This document shows positions 34,480-43,818 of a DNA stretch of 64,000 bases, in pieces (positions within the stretch are counted from its first letter, which is position 1; the number at the start of each line of letters is the position of its first letter). The notes beneath the pieces were generated by a model. The model did no database searches. It saw only the letters and a program-made list of their open reading frames with translations, and was not told the DNA's origin. Source of the stretch: Paucilactobacillus kaifaensis (GTDB lineage Bacteria; Bacillota; Bacilli; Lactobacillales; Lactobacillaceae); contig NZ_BJDM01000001.1 of NCBI RefSeq assembly GCF_005405145.1, positions 124,001 through 188,000 on the forward strand. The letters are read 5' to 3'. A program made the translations under genes and the position numbers.

Positions 34480-35286
34480 TTATAGGATCGATAATTTTGT
34501 GGGCGCATCCGGCTCTGTGTCATGTAAGTGAAAATCATGTTCCACGCCTAAATCATGCTCTTTCAGCATTGTGGCAACTGTCAGGTGTGCTAGTGAGCGC
34601 ATATTATTTTCCTGACTTCGGTGACCTAAATAGATTTCCTTTGTTTTTCGACCAATCACAGCCATCATTGCATTGGCGCCATCCTCATTTGATAAATGAC
34701 CCTCGTCGCCTAAAATTCGTTGTTTTAGTGGCCATGAATATGATCCCATTCGTAGCATTTCCATATCGTGGTTACATTCCATTAGGTAGGCATCAGCATC
34801 ACCAATCGTTTTTGCCACTCGTTCTGACACATAACCTGTATCAGTCAAAACACAAAATACCTTACCATCGTGATGTACTTGATAGAATTGTGGCTGAGCA
34901 GCATCGTGTGAAACCGAAAAGCTCTCAACATCCATATCACCTAAGTCAAGAATCTTACCTGGCGCAAATAGATGCTTTTGTTCCACAGGGACCTTACCAA
35001 TTTTATTGGCCATTGCATCCCAGGTTCCCTCATTAGCATACACATCTAGTCCGTACTTACGAGCTAGCACACCGACACCTCGGATATGATCACTATGTTC
35101 ATGCGTTACGAACAATGAATCAACATCACTTAAATCGCGATTAATTTGATGCATCAAATCATTAATTTTTTTGCCACTTAATCCAGCATCAATTAATATC
35201 TTATGCTCTGGTGTCTCTAAATATGTAACATTGCCAGTACTGCCACTGGCTAAAACACTATATTTAAGCTGATCATTTTCTAACAA
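34480..35286 (-). CDS. walJ: metallo-beta-lactamase fold hydrolase WalJ (YycJ)
   Basis: 268 residues. FVTHEHSDHIRG (HxHxDH) near residue 60, LTDTGYVS and LSNEDGANAM, with a late LGHRSQENN, are the Zn-ligand motifs of the YycJ/WalJ MBL group. YycJ proteins link DNA replication or repair with cell division and wall metabolism. TTG start with AGGAG 8 nt upstream, 15 nt after walI. Part of the wal operon. Confidence 0.92.
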   Translation of the reverse strand: MLENDQLKYSVLASGSTGNVTYLETPEHKILIDAGLSGKKINDLMHQINRDLSDVDSLFVTHEHSDHIRGVGVLARKYGLDVYANEGTWDAMANKIGKVPVEQKHLFAPGKILDLGDMDVESFSVSHDAAQPQFYQVHHDGKVFCVLTDTGYVSERVAKTIGDADAYLMECNHDMEMLRMGSYSWPLKQRILGDEGHLSNEDGANAMMAVIGRKTKEIYLGHRSQENNMRSLAHLTVATMLKEHDLGVEHDFHLHDTEPDAPTKLSIL

Positions 35287-35301
35287 ATTTTTTACTCCTC
35301 A

Positions 35302-36132
35302 TTACTGACTACTTGAGCCATCGCTGGTCAGGTTCGTATTTGACTTGATTAATGTTCCGGTAAAGGCATTGATTCGTTTCGTTTGACTGCCACCAGTATT
35401 TTTTGTCTGGATATTAATGACCCATGTTGGGATATAGACAGTATTCCCTTTTAGTGACAATAACTTAGTATAGCCCAGTTTAGCCCACTTAATCTTGGAA
35501 TTATTCGAAATTTCATTGTGTTGATACAACCAAATTACAGCCTTTTTCTGACTAATCGTGGCCTCTTTTTCACGTAATGTTTTAATCGCATGTAAATAGG
35601 TTTGCGTGTATCCCGTTACCTGATTCTTGGCGTTAACTCGAAACCGAATTTCACCATCAGTTGAGAGGACCTTTTCGCCAGGACCTTTTTGGACATATAC
35701 AATTGCGTCATCATCTTGTTTAGTTAACTGCTCATCATAAACATAATGACTGCCGAATAACACTCGGTTTTGATTGGCTACCACTTTATTCAACACTTTT
35801 TGGGGAGCGTCGCGATCAATTGCAATCTGATTTTCAAACGAACTTGTTAGTTCATTATCAGTATAACGCACATTTTGATTACGTAACTGACCTGTTTTAG
35901 TCCCCAAAATACCACTACCATCGCTAGAAATATAATACCCAGCACCACGAGATGACGACAAGTCATCAACAGTGATAGAATCATCTTTCATTTCCTTCAA
36001 AATCGTTGCCTCACGACTACTATTTTTACTCGTAACCGTAAACTGATTATTCGATGCAAACGAAACAAACAAAAAGATATCAATCGCAATAAATGCAACT
36101 AAAAAAATCCATTGAATTCGCCGAAAATCCAC
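35302..36132 (-). CDS. walI: WalK-associated regulatory protein YycI (WalI)
   Basis: 276 residues. A single N-terminal membrane anchor (IQWIFLVAFIAIDIFLFVSFA) precedes an extracytoplasmic domain with VNAKNQVTGYTQTYLHAIK and the C-terminal YIPTWVINIQTKN. This is the YycI fold, which with YycH controls the WalK kinase from outside the membrane. It follows walH by 17 nt. Confidence 0.9.
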   Translation of the reverse strand: MDFRRIQWIFLVAFIAIDIFLFVSFASNNQFTVTSKNSSREATILKEMKDDSITVDDLSSSRGAGYYISSDGSGILGTKTGQLRNQNVRYTDNELTSSFENQIAIDRDAPQKVLNKVVANQNRVLFGSHYVYDEQLTKQDDDAIVYVQKGPGEKVLSTDGEIRFRVNAKNQVTGYTQTYLHAIKTLREKEATISQKKAVIWLYQHNEISNNSKIKWAKLGYTKLLSLKGNTVYIPTWVINIQTKNTGGSQTKRINAFTGTLIKSNTNLTSDGSSSQ

Positions 36133-36149
36133 GCGTTAGCGCCTCCCTC

Positions 36150-37457
36150 CTATTGATTAATCAAAGTTGCATAATTTTTCCATTTACCTTGGTAATAAAC
36201 ATAATATGTTGGTTTCAAATCAATTACCATACTTGAATCCTTATTTGTCTGCCATTCATAAGCCAAGCGAATATTTTTAATTTTATTTGTTTTAATCCCA
36301 GCTTGACCTAACTGATTCAACATTGATTTAGTTGATGGTAATTCTACTCGTTTAGCCCCATTGGGAACTGGCACTTGTAAACTATACAAAGAGAAAAAGA
36401 ATTTTTGCTCGCCACTCTTTAAATATTTAATCTGAATCGCACCATACTCTGTCTGGTTAAAAATTGGAAAGCTTTCAACATAACCCCGATAAATTACTTT
36501 TCTCTGATTCAGGTTTGAGTGATCATACCGAATGTTCTCCAATGGGACGCCAATTCCACTTAATTGCTGAAAACTCTTTGTTAACAACCCATTGATCGTA
36601 TTGGCACCCTTAGTTGAACTACCAAAATTTTCATAACTAACCGTGCCATTTTTGGTATTAACCAGCATGCGTTTATTAGAACCATTGGCATACGTAGTCA
36701 CATGATCCTTTTTATGAACGGTCACAGCTGAAGAGCTCACAGAGTTAAGTAGTGTTGTCATAAAGCTGTTAGCACTTTGTTTATTCATCAAATAGCTATA
36801 GCTGGGCATAGAAATACTTTTAGGATAAGTCAGCATAAACCGGTTATTAATTAGTTGTTCTCGAACACTATATTGTTCAGTTTTACTATTAACTAACTGC
36901 TTAATTTTACTTATCTGCGGGTGTTTGGACACATGGACCCGATAAACTGCCATATTCTTGTCACTTAACAAATAAATATTGTTAGTATTCTTCAATGGAA
37001 TGATAATCCGGTTAAATTGTTTTAACTGGTGTTTATTAATCGACTGACCAAAAGTTTTATTAAAAATCGTTGTTGACACCTGACTCGGGTAATTTAATGC
37101 AATTGTATTTTTTTGCATCAAATATTTTTTATACTGCCCCTGATCTTGGCTTGTTAATCTACTTATGTTACCCAGTTTCCAATTATTTAACTTTTGCTTT
37201 AACGAAAGTACTAAGTTGACTTTTTTTGCATGTAATAAATACTGTGAGCCTTTCTGATTTGTTTTAATCACCTGTGTTGGTAAAAAAATATCAGAAATCG
37301 ACTTACTAGCCAATTGACTCTGACTACTAGTATCAGTTTCACGGCCACGTTCATATCTTGCGGGATTAGTCCAGATGAACCATGATAAAACTAAACTAAT
37401 TAAAACCGCAATTGTCAGTAAAATTGGTAACCAGTTATCACGAATTCTCCGAATCAT
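36150..37457 (-). CDS. walH: WalK-associated regulatory protein YycH (WalH)
   Basis: 435 residues. The membrane anchor (NWLPILLTIAVLISLVLSWFIWT) is followed by PARYERG and a long extracytoplasmic YycH domain. The open frame extends upstream, but the ATG at 37457 (MIRRIRDN) has AAGGGG at a usable distance and overlaps the walK end by 20 nt; the ATG at 37469 abuts the site. Acts with WalI on WalK. Confidence 0.88.
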   Translation of the reverse strand: MIRRIRDNWLPILLTIAVLISLVLSWFIWTNPARYERGRETDTSSQSQLASKSISDIFLPTQVIKTNQKGSQYLLHAKKVNLVLSLKQKLNNWKLGNISRLTSQDQGQYKKYLMQKNTIALNYPSQVSTTIFNKTFGQSINKHQLKQFNRIIIPLKNTNNIYLLSDKNMAVYRVHVSKHPQISKIKQLVNSKTEQYSVREQLINNRFMLTYPKSISMPSYSYLMNKQSANSFMTTLLNSVSSSAVTVHKKDHVTTYANGSNKRMLVNTKNGTVSYENFGSSTKGANTINGLLTKSFQQLSGIGVPLENIRYDHSNLNQRKVIYRGYVESFPIFNQTEYGAIQIKYLKSGEQKFFFSLYSLQVPVPNGAKRVELPSTKSMLNQLGQAGIKTNKIKNIRLAYEWQTNKDSSMVIDLKPTYYVYYQGKWKNYATLINQ

Positions 37458-39300
37458 CTTCCCATTCATCCCCTTCATAAGGTACGTAAGGTAGCGAGAT
37501 ATAAAATGTGGATCCTTTACCTTCAACACTATCAACCCAAATTTGACCACCTAACAATCCAATCACTTCTTTCGAGATTGCTAGGCCTAGTCCAGTTCCA
37601 CCTTGTTTGCGAGAACGTGCTTTATCAACTCGGTAGAAACGATCAAAGATATGGGGGAGATCTGCCCGCGGGATTCCCAATCCCTGGTCAGAAACACTCA
37701 TAATAACATGGTTGTGGGTCTCTAGTAATCGAGCAGTGATTACACTTCCATCTGGCGAATACTTGACCGCGTTATTCATCAAATTATCGACTACTTGGGT
37801 AAACTTATCAGTGTCAATTTCAACCCAAAGATCCTTTTTGGTAAATAACCGATCGATCGTGTATTTTTTAGCCGGATGATCATCGTTTTTAAGAATCATA
37901 TCAAACCGATTTAGAATATAGTTAAATAATTCATTCAAGTTCACATATTCTAAATTAAGTTTCGCCGTCCCTGAATCCATTCTTGAGAGGCTTAACAAAT
38001 CATTAATCATCCGAATCATGCGTTCCGTTTCATCCTGAACCACCTTCAAAAAGCTAGGAGCAACTTCCGGATCTTGCCAAGCACCATCAGAAAGTGCCTC
38101 AACATAGCTACGAACACTAGTTAGCGGTGTCCGTAATTCATGTGACACATTCGAAACAAACTGTTTACGATCACGATCAACTTTTTGTTGTTCAGTAATA
38201 TCATGCAACACACAAACCAATCCACTAATAAAACCAGATTCTCGCTGAATTAGAGAAAAGTAAGCATGCAAAATTAATTCATGATCACCATGCGAAAAAT
38301 CAAGAATAATCTCATCTTGATTATCTAAAAGTTCACGAATCGTATAGTCTTTACGAATATCCAATACATCCAGAATAGATTTATTCTGAACATCTTCTTC
38401 AGTAGTAGACAGTAAATCTGCCGCAGTTTCATTAATAATTGTGACGTTACCACGACGATCTGTAGCAAGCACACCATCAGACATATGAGTCAGAACTCCA
38501 TCAAGTCGTCGGCGTTCTGCTTCAGTTGAGTCTTGTGCTTCTTCCACCCGCACAGATAAATTATTAACAGCTCCGGCTAGTTGGCCCAGCTCATCATTAC
38601 CATAAACATGCACCTGGCCGGTAAAATCACCGCGGGCTATTCGAATCGTCTGTTTTTTCATCTCATCAATCGGCCGAGTTATTGCCCGGGAAATAACAAT
38701 CGCCATTAATAGTCCCAAGATAATAGCAATTAATGCTGCCGATAAGTAAATCAATGTAATATTGTTGATATTAGCGTACACACCTTCTAGGCTAGCACGC
38801 ATGTAGAGTACACCCACAACATTATTGTTGCTACTTGATGAGTTTAATAATGGTACGACTGAAATATAGTAACGATTGTGATTACCGTTATCGTAAGTAT
38901 TTTCACTGTATGAGCGATTATTATAAATGGCATTTTTTACATTTTCATCAGTCGTTTTTTGGCCAACAATTGACTGATCATTAGCATCACTACTACCGCG
39001 AACAACACCTTTGTTATCAATTACCCGAATTTCAGTAATATTGGCATTATTAACGTCCGACAAAATTTGGCGAATTTCTTTATTCGCTTTTTTAGTACTG
39101 GAGCGCGTTAATTGAGTTGATAATGAGTTATCAACATATGAAGGCAGCTCAATTTGTTGCTTAAAAGTGTTCAAATTTTGGTGTTCCAATTGACGCACAA
39201 AAACCGCCCCAACGACTTCGAGCGTGATTAATAGCATCAGCGCGAATACCAGAGCGATTTTAAAATGGATCGATTGAAAGAATTTAATCTTGCTATTCAA
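37438..39300 (-). CDS. walK: sensor histidine kinase WalK (VicK)
   Basis: 620 residues. TM1 (about 13-35), an extracytoplasmic Cache-like domain, TM2 (about 182-204), HAMP, PAS (around 260-360), then HisKA with FVSNVSHELRTPL, in which His387 is the phosphoacceptor, and HATPase with NNAVKYSPDG, GLGIPRADLPHIFDRFYR and GGTGLGLAISK. Controls cell-wall metabolism with WalR. TTG start with AGGAG 11 nt upstream, 14 nt after walR. Confidence 0.95.
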   Translation of the reverse strand: MNSKIKFFQSIHFKIALVFALMLLITLEVVGAVFVRQLEHQNLNTFKQQIELPSYVDNSLSTQLTRSSTKKANKEIRQILSDVNNANITEIRVIDNKGVVRGSSDANDQSIVGQKTTDENVKNAIYNNRSYSENTYDNGNHNRYYISVVPLLNSSSSNNNVVGVLYMRASLEGVYANINNITLIYLSAALIAIILGLLMAIVISRAITRPIDEMKKQTIRIARGDFTGQVHVYGNDELGQLAGAVNNLSVRVEEAQDSTEAERRRLDGVLTHMSDGVLATDRRGNVTIINETAADLLSTTEEDVQNKSILDVLDIRKDYTIRELLDNQDEIILDFSHGDHELILHAYFSLIQRESGFISGLVCVLHDITEQQKVDRDRKQFVSNVSHELRTPLTSVRSYVEALSDGAWQDPEVAPSFLKVVQDETERMIRMINDLLSLSRMDSGTAKLNLEYVNLNELFNYILNRFDMILKNDDHPAKKYTIDRLFTKKDLWVEIDTDKFTQVVDNLMNNAVKYSPDGSVITARLLETHNHVIMSVSDQGLGIPRADLPHIFDRFYRVDKARSRKQGGTGLGLAISKEVIGLLGGQIWVDSVEGKGSTFYISLPYVPYEGDEWEDDSENS

Positions 39301-39314
39301 ATGCTTGCGTACTC

Positions 39315-40016
39315 CTAATCATTTTCAGGATTGTTCAAATAATAACCAACGCCACGTCGAGTGATTAGCCACGATGGATGACTGGCATTATCTTCAATCT
39401 TTTCGCGTAACCGACGAACTGTCACATCAACCGTTCGAACATCGCCAAAATAATCGTATCCCCAAACTGTTTGTAACAAATGTTCTCGAGTCATTACTTG
39501 ACCGATATGTTGTGCTAAATAATGTAGTAACTCAAATTCACGATGAGTTAAATCAATATTGTCGCCTCGTTTGGAGACGGTATAAGCATCTGGATGAATT
39601 GTTAAATCGCCGACTTCAATATCAGCATTTTCATCTGGCGCGGTTGTCTCCACTGTTTCTTGGCGGCGCAAGTTTGCTTTAACTCGCGCAACTAATTCAC
39701 GATTTGAGAACGGCTTAGTTACATAGTCATCAGCACCCAGCTCCAGCCCCAAAACTTTATCTAATTCAGAATCTTTGGCAGTTACCATAATAATTGGTGT
39801 TGTACGGTTGGCACGAACTCGCTTGGCAACTTCTAAGCCGTCCACTTTAGGTAACATCAAATCTAAAATAATTAGATCTGGCTTCTCATCTTCAACTTTT
39901 TCAAGTGCTTCTTCACCATCGTAAGCGACAACGACTTCATAACCTTCTTTAGACAGGTTAAATTTGATAATATCTGAAATTGGTTTTTCATCATCAACAA
40001 CTAAAACTTTTTTCAT
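39315..40016 (-). CDS. walR: response regulator WalR (VicR)
   Basis: 233 residues. An N-terminal receiver ([16 protein letters not shown], phospho-Asp in [13 protein letters not shown] near residue 53, Thr/Lys of MVTAKD and VTKPFSNRE) is followed by a winged-helix OmpR/PhoB domain ending [12 protein letters not shown]. First gene of the walRKHIJ operon. Essential regulator of peptidoglycan hydrolase genes in Firmicutes. GGAGGAATTCGCTA lies just before the ATG. Confidence 0.97.
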   Translation of the reverse strand: MKKVLVVDDEKPISDIIKFNLSKEGYEVVVAYDGEEALEKVEDEKPDLIILDLMLPKVDGLEVAKRVRANRTTPIIMVTAKDSELDKVLGLELGADDYVTKPFSNRELVARVKANLRRQETVETTAPDENADIEVGDLTIHPDAYTVSKRGDNIDLTHREFELLHYLAQHIGQVMTREHLLQTVWGYDYFGDVRTVDVTVRRLREKIEDNASHPSWLITRRGVGYYLNNPEND

Positions 40017-40234
40017 TAGCGAATTCCTCCTGCAACTGCAGTTTTATCTATTTAAATACTTAACTATTCTTATTTTTCTTTTAATTCAAACAGGTATATT
40101 ATACCACATCACTATTATCGAATAAGATTGCCCTTTAAAGCAAGATTAAACTATTCTCATTTATCAATTTTTAATGCAAACAGTATTGACTAAGCTTTCG
40201 AATTTATGATAGTATACTTAAGTCGATTAATTAT

Positions 40235-40307
40235 GGGCAGTTAGCTCAGCTGGCAGAGCAACGGACTCTTAATCCGTGGGTCCAGGGTTCGATCCCCTGA
40301 CTGCCCA
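40235..40307 (+). tRNA. tRNA-Lys (anticodon CUU)
   Basis: 73-nt cloverleaf. Acceptor GGGCAGT/ACTGCCC, D-arm TAGCTCAGCTGGCAGAGCA, anticodon stem ACGGA/TCCGT with loop CTCTTAA (anticodon CTT), T-arm with GGTTCGATCC, discriminator A. CCA is not encoded. TTGACT at 40186 and TATACT at 40213 lie upstream, with a long 21-nt spacer. Confidence 0.96.
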
Positions 40308-40320
40308 TTAATCATAATTA

Positions 40321-40365
40321 ACCCGTAATCACGCAGTGTAAATCCACCGTGGTTGCGGGTTTTTC
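40321..40365 (+). terminator. terminator of tRNA-Lys
   Basis: ACCCG-AA-CACG / CGTGGTTGCGGGT hairpin followed by TTTTT. Confidence 0.8.
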
Positions 40366-40456
40366 ATTTACCCAAAAAATACCATGTTAGAACATACATG
40401 ATAGTCGTCAAAATATATCACATAACTATAAAAACATCCAATATAGTCAATTTTGA

Positions 40457-40472
40457 TGTTTCACATGGAACA
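40457..40472. other. parS-like site
   Basis: TGTTTCACATGGAACA, identical to the 16-mer at 34407-34422. Between tRNA-Lys and the oxidoreductase gene. Confidence 0.5.
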
Positions 40473-40506
40473 TTATTAGCTGGTAATCACTAACCTAATT
40501 ACATAA

Positions 40507-40565
40507 AAACCTCTTGTGGTGGTCAATAAAATCAAATTGACTTTGTTGACCACCACAAGAGGTTT
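40507..40565. terminator. long bidirectional terminator of the pox operon
   Basis: A 20-bp stem (AACCTCTTGTGGTGGTCAA against TTGACCACCACAAGAGGTT) with a 19-nt loop. A and T runs flank it. Confidence 0.85.
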
Positions 40566-40596
40566 ATACCAAACAATTTATTTGCATATTACGTTT

Positions 40597-41520
40597 TTAC
40601 TTAACTAACACTACTCTTCCTGGCGCATGGCGCTGTTCCAATAATTGATGACCCTCTACTACCCCAGTTAAAGTTAATGGTAGCTCTTTAAATACCTTAA
40701 CAGTTAGTGAGCCATCTTCTAGCATTTCAGCCAGTTTTTGCAACGCAATCTGATCATGCTCAGCATCAATCGGCCGGATATGCTCAAATTTGACGTTTGG
40801 CTTATTCGATAAGTCGGTAGCATCGCCCACAGACGCCGCACTACCACCATCTTTTATCACATCACTTATCAAAGATGGATTCTTCCCATCCAAGGCCGCA
40901 TTAATAACAATATCAGCCTGATTAGCAAATTTTTCATTAATGTTTTCTTGATCATAGAGCCCAACTTCATCAACGCCCAGTTCTTTCATCAGAGTTTCAT
41001 TTTTAGAAGATCCTATTCCAATCACGTGAGCACCTAATTTTTTAGCAACTTGAACTACAATCGAACCCACACCACCAGTTGCACCATTTACTATGACAGT
41101 ATCACCGGCCTGTACCTGGGTAAAATATGAAACTGCATTATATGCTGTAATTCCCGGGGTAATAATGGTTACAGCTTTTGAAACAGAAACACTATCTGGC
41201 TTTTTAACCAATCTTTTGGCCGTTGTTTTCACTTTAGTTGCATACGCTGGTCCAGCATGCGCAATTACAACCTCGCCAGGTGCAAAATTATCAACTGCTT
41301 TGCCAACCGCAATAATTTTGCCAACAACATCTCGTCCTGGAATAATTGGAAACTTATCACCACCAAATTCACCGGCCCGTTGGCTTCGTTCAAAATTATT
41401 CAAACCAACTGCCAATGTTTCTATGATGACCTGAGTGTCTTTTGTAATTTGTGGCTCTGCATTCGTAAATTCCTCAAAAACTTCCGGACCACCAAATGTT
41501 TGATAACCAAATGTTTTCAT
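40597..41520 (-). CDS. NADP-dependent zinc-free medium-chain oxidoreductase (quinone oxidoreductase-like)
   Basis: 307 residues. GroES-like N-terminal half (PIIPGRDVVGKIIAVGKAV) and a Rossmann domain with VIVNGATGGVGSIVVQVAKKLGAHVIG near residue 143. No Zn-binding Cys cluster is seen, as in the QOR/YhdH-like group. Reduces quinones or activated alkenes. It follows the pox gene by 9 nt and shares its promoter, so it probably belongs to aerobic or oxidative metabolism. Confidence 0.88.
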   Translation of the reverse strand: MKTFGYQTFGGPEVFEEFTNAEPQITKDTQVIIETLAVGLNNFERSQRAGEFGGDKFPIIPGRDVVGKIIAVGKAVDNFAPGEVVIAHAGPAYATKVKTTAKRLVKKPDSVSVSKAVTIITPGITAYNAVSYFTQVQAGDTVIVNGATGGVGSIVVQVAKKLGAHVIGIGSSKNETLMKELGVDEVGLYDQENINEKFANQADIVINAALDGKNPSLISDVIKDGGSAASVGDATDLSNKPNVKFEHIRPIDAEHDQIALQKLAEMLEDGSLTVKVFKELPLTLTGVVEGHQLLEQRHAPGRVVLVK

Positions 41521-41529
41521 AATTGCACC

Positions 41530-43278
41530 TCACTCAACATTATATTGATGTAACAGCTGATTGATTGGGATTAATCCATCGGCCCGATATTGTTTAACAA
41601 ATGCATCTACGTCAGCTTGAGAGTGCTGCTCATCTTTTTCCAGTACCAATTGTTCAACAGGTAATGGTCGGTCATTGGCAATTTTAACATCAATTACAAC
41701 CGGCCCCGTCGCATTTTTAGCTTCATCAAAGGCGTGTTTTAACTCATCTAATGTCCTGACTTCAAAACCTTGCGCTCCTAACGCAGTAGCTGCATCACCA
41801 AATTGTGCATCAATCAAATCAACGCCAGAATGCGGTTGCTGCGTGTCATCTTGTTCAGCTTCGATAAAACCTAATGATTTATTGGTGAGCACAACATTAA
41901 TAATTGGTTGCTGATACTTAACTTGCGTCAAAATATCGTGCATCACCATCGTATAACCACCATCACCACTAATTGAAAATACCTGCCGATTAGGGTATGA
42001 AACCTGTGCTCCAATGGCAGTTGGTAAGGCGTACCCCATCGTTGCATACCATCCAGATGTTGTAATCTTTTGGGTCGGTTTCATTCTCAACAAACGTACA
42101 CCATCAATCGTAACGTTTCCTACATCTAATGCAAAAATTGCATCATCGCTTGCAATCCGATTAATTTGATCAAAAACTGAATCAACATTTAGTGGCTGTT
42201 TGTCTTCATCAACAAATTTGGCCAGCCACTCAATCCAATTCTTCTTATTGGCTAACATGGCATCATAAAACGGTCGCTTATCTGCGGCGGTTGTCTTTGC
42301 TACCATTGCCGCTAAAGTTGTCTTAGCATCAGCCAAGATTCCAACATCAACGTGATGACGCTTACCAATATTAGTCGGCTTAACATCAACTTGAATGAAC
42401 TTGGCATCTGCACTAAAGAAATATGGCGCAAAAGGAAAATTACTACCGATAAATAGGATTGCATCAGCTGATCTTGCAGCTTCAACTCCTGGTTTAGTTG
42501 CTACTCGACCAGCACTCCCCATATAAGCGGGATCACTATCAGCGATAACTCCCTTTGCTAGTGCAGATGACATCAAAGGAATCTTTAATTGATCAGACAG
42601 CTGTTTAAGTTCCTTAGCGGCCATTTTAGCACCTAAACCAAAATAAATTAGTGGCTTTTTAGCATTTGCTAAGATATCGACAGCTCGTTTTACTGCGTCT
42701 TGATCTGGTAATTGATAGCTGTTGGTGACAGCATAGTTACCGGCATTCGAAACATAATTATCATCTATTTGTGCCCAACCAAGATCTTTAGGCAGTGTCA
42801 CTACCGCTACGCCAGAGTGCTCATAGGCCTGTGAAATAGCTTGATCGACCACTGCTGGTAATTGATCTGCAGTCATCACTGTACGATTATATACAGCCAC
42901 ATCTGCAAAGATTGGGTTTTCATTAAGTTCTTGAAAATACTCGGTATTCATAAAATCTGTTCCAACTTGTCCCACTAGTGCTAAAACAGGAGCGTGATCA
43001 TGCTTAGCATCATACAATCCATTTAATAGATGAACAGCTCCTGGACCCGCAGAACCAAATGTAACACCAATCTTACCGGTAAGTTTTGCTTCGCCCGATG
43101 CTGCGATAGCGCCCGTTTCTTCATGACGTACTTGAATATAGTTCATGGTATTCTGACGGTTAAATAATGCATTCATCGTTGAATCAAATGAACCACCAGG
43201 TAGACCAAAAATATGATCAATCTTCCAATCCTCTAAAACTTTGATCATCGCATCTGCGGCATTAATTTTTGTTGTCAT
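41530..43278 (-). CDS. pox: pyruvate oxidase
   Basis: 582 residues, ThDP/FAD enzyme turning pyruvate, phosphate and O2 into acetyl phosphate, CO2 and H2O2. YIQVRHEETGAIAASGEAKLTGK holds the ThDP Glu (near residue 54), FGSAGPGAVHLLNGLYDA is conserved, and GDGGYTMVMHDIL...VVLTNKS is the ThDP-Mg motif. It aligns along its length with the L. plantarum enzyme as I recall it. A cre-like box and an inverted repeat precede it, fitting CcpA repression during sugar excess. AGGAGG upstream. Confidence 0.93.
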   Translation of the reverse strand: MTTKINAADAMIKVLEDWKIDHIFGLPGGSFDSTMNALFNRQNTMNYIQVRHEETGAIAASGEAKLTGKIGVTFGSAGPGAVHLLNGLYDAKHDHAPVLALVGQVGTDFMNTEYFQELNENPIFADVAVYNRTVMTADQLPAVVDQAISQAYEHSGVAVVTLPKDLGWAQIDDNYVSNAGNYAVTNSYQLPDQDAVKRAVDILANAKKPLIYFGLGAKMAAKELKQLSDQLKIPLMSSALAKGVIADSDPAYMGSAGRVATKPGVEAARSADAILFIGSNFPFAPYFFSADAKFIQVDVKPTNIGKRHHVDVGILADAKTTLAAMVAKTTAADKRPFYDAMLANKKNWIEWLAKFVDEDKQPLNVDSVFDQINRIASDDAIFALDVGNVTIDGVRLLRMKPTQKITTSGWYATMGYALPTAIGAQVSYPNRQVFSISGDGGYTMVMHDILTQVKYQQPIINVVLTNKSLGFIEAEQDDTQQPHSGVDLIDAQFGDAATALGAQGFEVRTLDELKHAFDEAKNATGPVVIDVKIANDRPLPVEQLVLEKDEQHSQADVDAFVKQYRADGLIPINQLLHQYNVE

Positions 43279-43311
43279 ATTGAAACATCCTCCTTAAATT
43301 AGCTGTTAAAT

Positions 43312-43325
43312 TGAACACGTTTACA
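43312..43325 (-). promoter_or_regulatory. CcpA cre-like site upstream of pox
   Basis: TGAACACGTTTACA has one mismatch to TGWAANCGNTNWCA. It lies just downstream of the minus-strand -10 TACTAT (43331-43326), a position for repression. Confidence 0.65.
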
Positions 43326-43334
43326 ATAGTACAC

Positions 43335-43377
43335 TTACTAAAAATAAGCAATTATCTTGTTCAATTATTTTTAGTAA
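43335..43377. promoter_or_regulatory. inverted repeat over the pox promoter
   Basis: Perfect 13-bp arms TTACTAAAAATAA (43335-43347) and TTATTTTTAGTAA (43365-43377) with a 17-nt spacer. The -35 region falls in the spacer. Candidate operator; binding protein unknown. Confidence 0.5.
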
Positions 43378-43411
43378 TTTTAGCTTGTTTGTATTCATAC
43401 TTTCAGCATAA

Positions 43412-43456
43412 TAAAAAAACCGCCCAAGGCATAATAAAATGCTTAGTAGCGATTTA
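43412..43456 (-). terminator. probable terminator of the zinc-ribbon gene
   Basis: Imperfect hairpin around AAGCAT/ATGCCTT with outer CGC/GCG, followed by seven T in the minus direction. Confidence 0.5.
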
Positions 43457-43478
43457 AAGGACTGTTAAAATAATTAGA

Positions 43479-43793
43479 TTATTGGTTAAAAATCATTGAT
43501 CGAGAAATTTGAACGTGTGAATGCTTTGTCTTGCCAATCACACCTTCTTTATCTTGATTAACCAGAAATTCATCACATTTGCGACATTGTGGACACATTA
43601 GCACGATTTGATAACATGGTGAACCATCATTATTTGCAGCCATCACATTTCTTTCAGCGATTACCATGGAATTATTCTGACAATTTTGACACTCAACATT
43701 TAACTCCATATTCTCTTGAAAGGGATCAACTGATCTTCCTACCATGCCAAAACGGTCCTCGCCATACTCATGTTCATATTCATAAATAAACAT
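43479..43793 (-). CDS. small CxxC-CxxC zinc-ribbon-like protein
   Basis: 104 residues. VECQNCQNNSMVIAERN (Cys near 34 and 37) and MCPQCRKCDEFLV (Cys near 67 and 70) form two CxxC knuckles about 33 residues apart, a zinc-ribbon arrangement. Tyr/Glu-rich N-terminus. No close family recognised. It begins 25 nt after the MFS gene ends on the same strand and may be co-transcribed with it. Confidence 0.6.
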   Translation of the reverse strand: MFIYEYEHEYGEDRFGMVGRSVDPFQENMELNVECQNCQNNSMVIAERNVMAANNDGSPCYQIVLMCPQCRKCDEFLVNQDKEGVIGKTKHSHVQISRSMIFNQ

Positions 43794-43818
43794 CTCTAGT
43801 CGACACCTCTACACTAAA

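Noticed and set aside
34497-35036. Plus-strand 179-codon frame opposite walJ
   Set aside because: Antisense to a conserved gene, His/Pro-rich artefact of the complementary codons.
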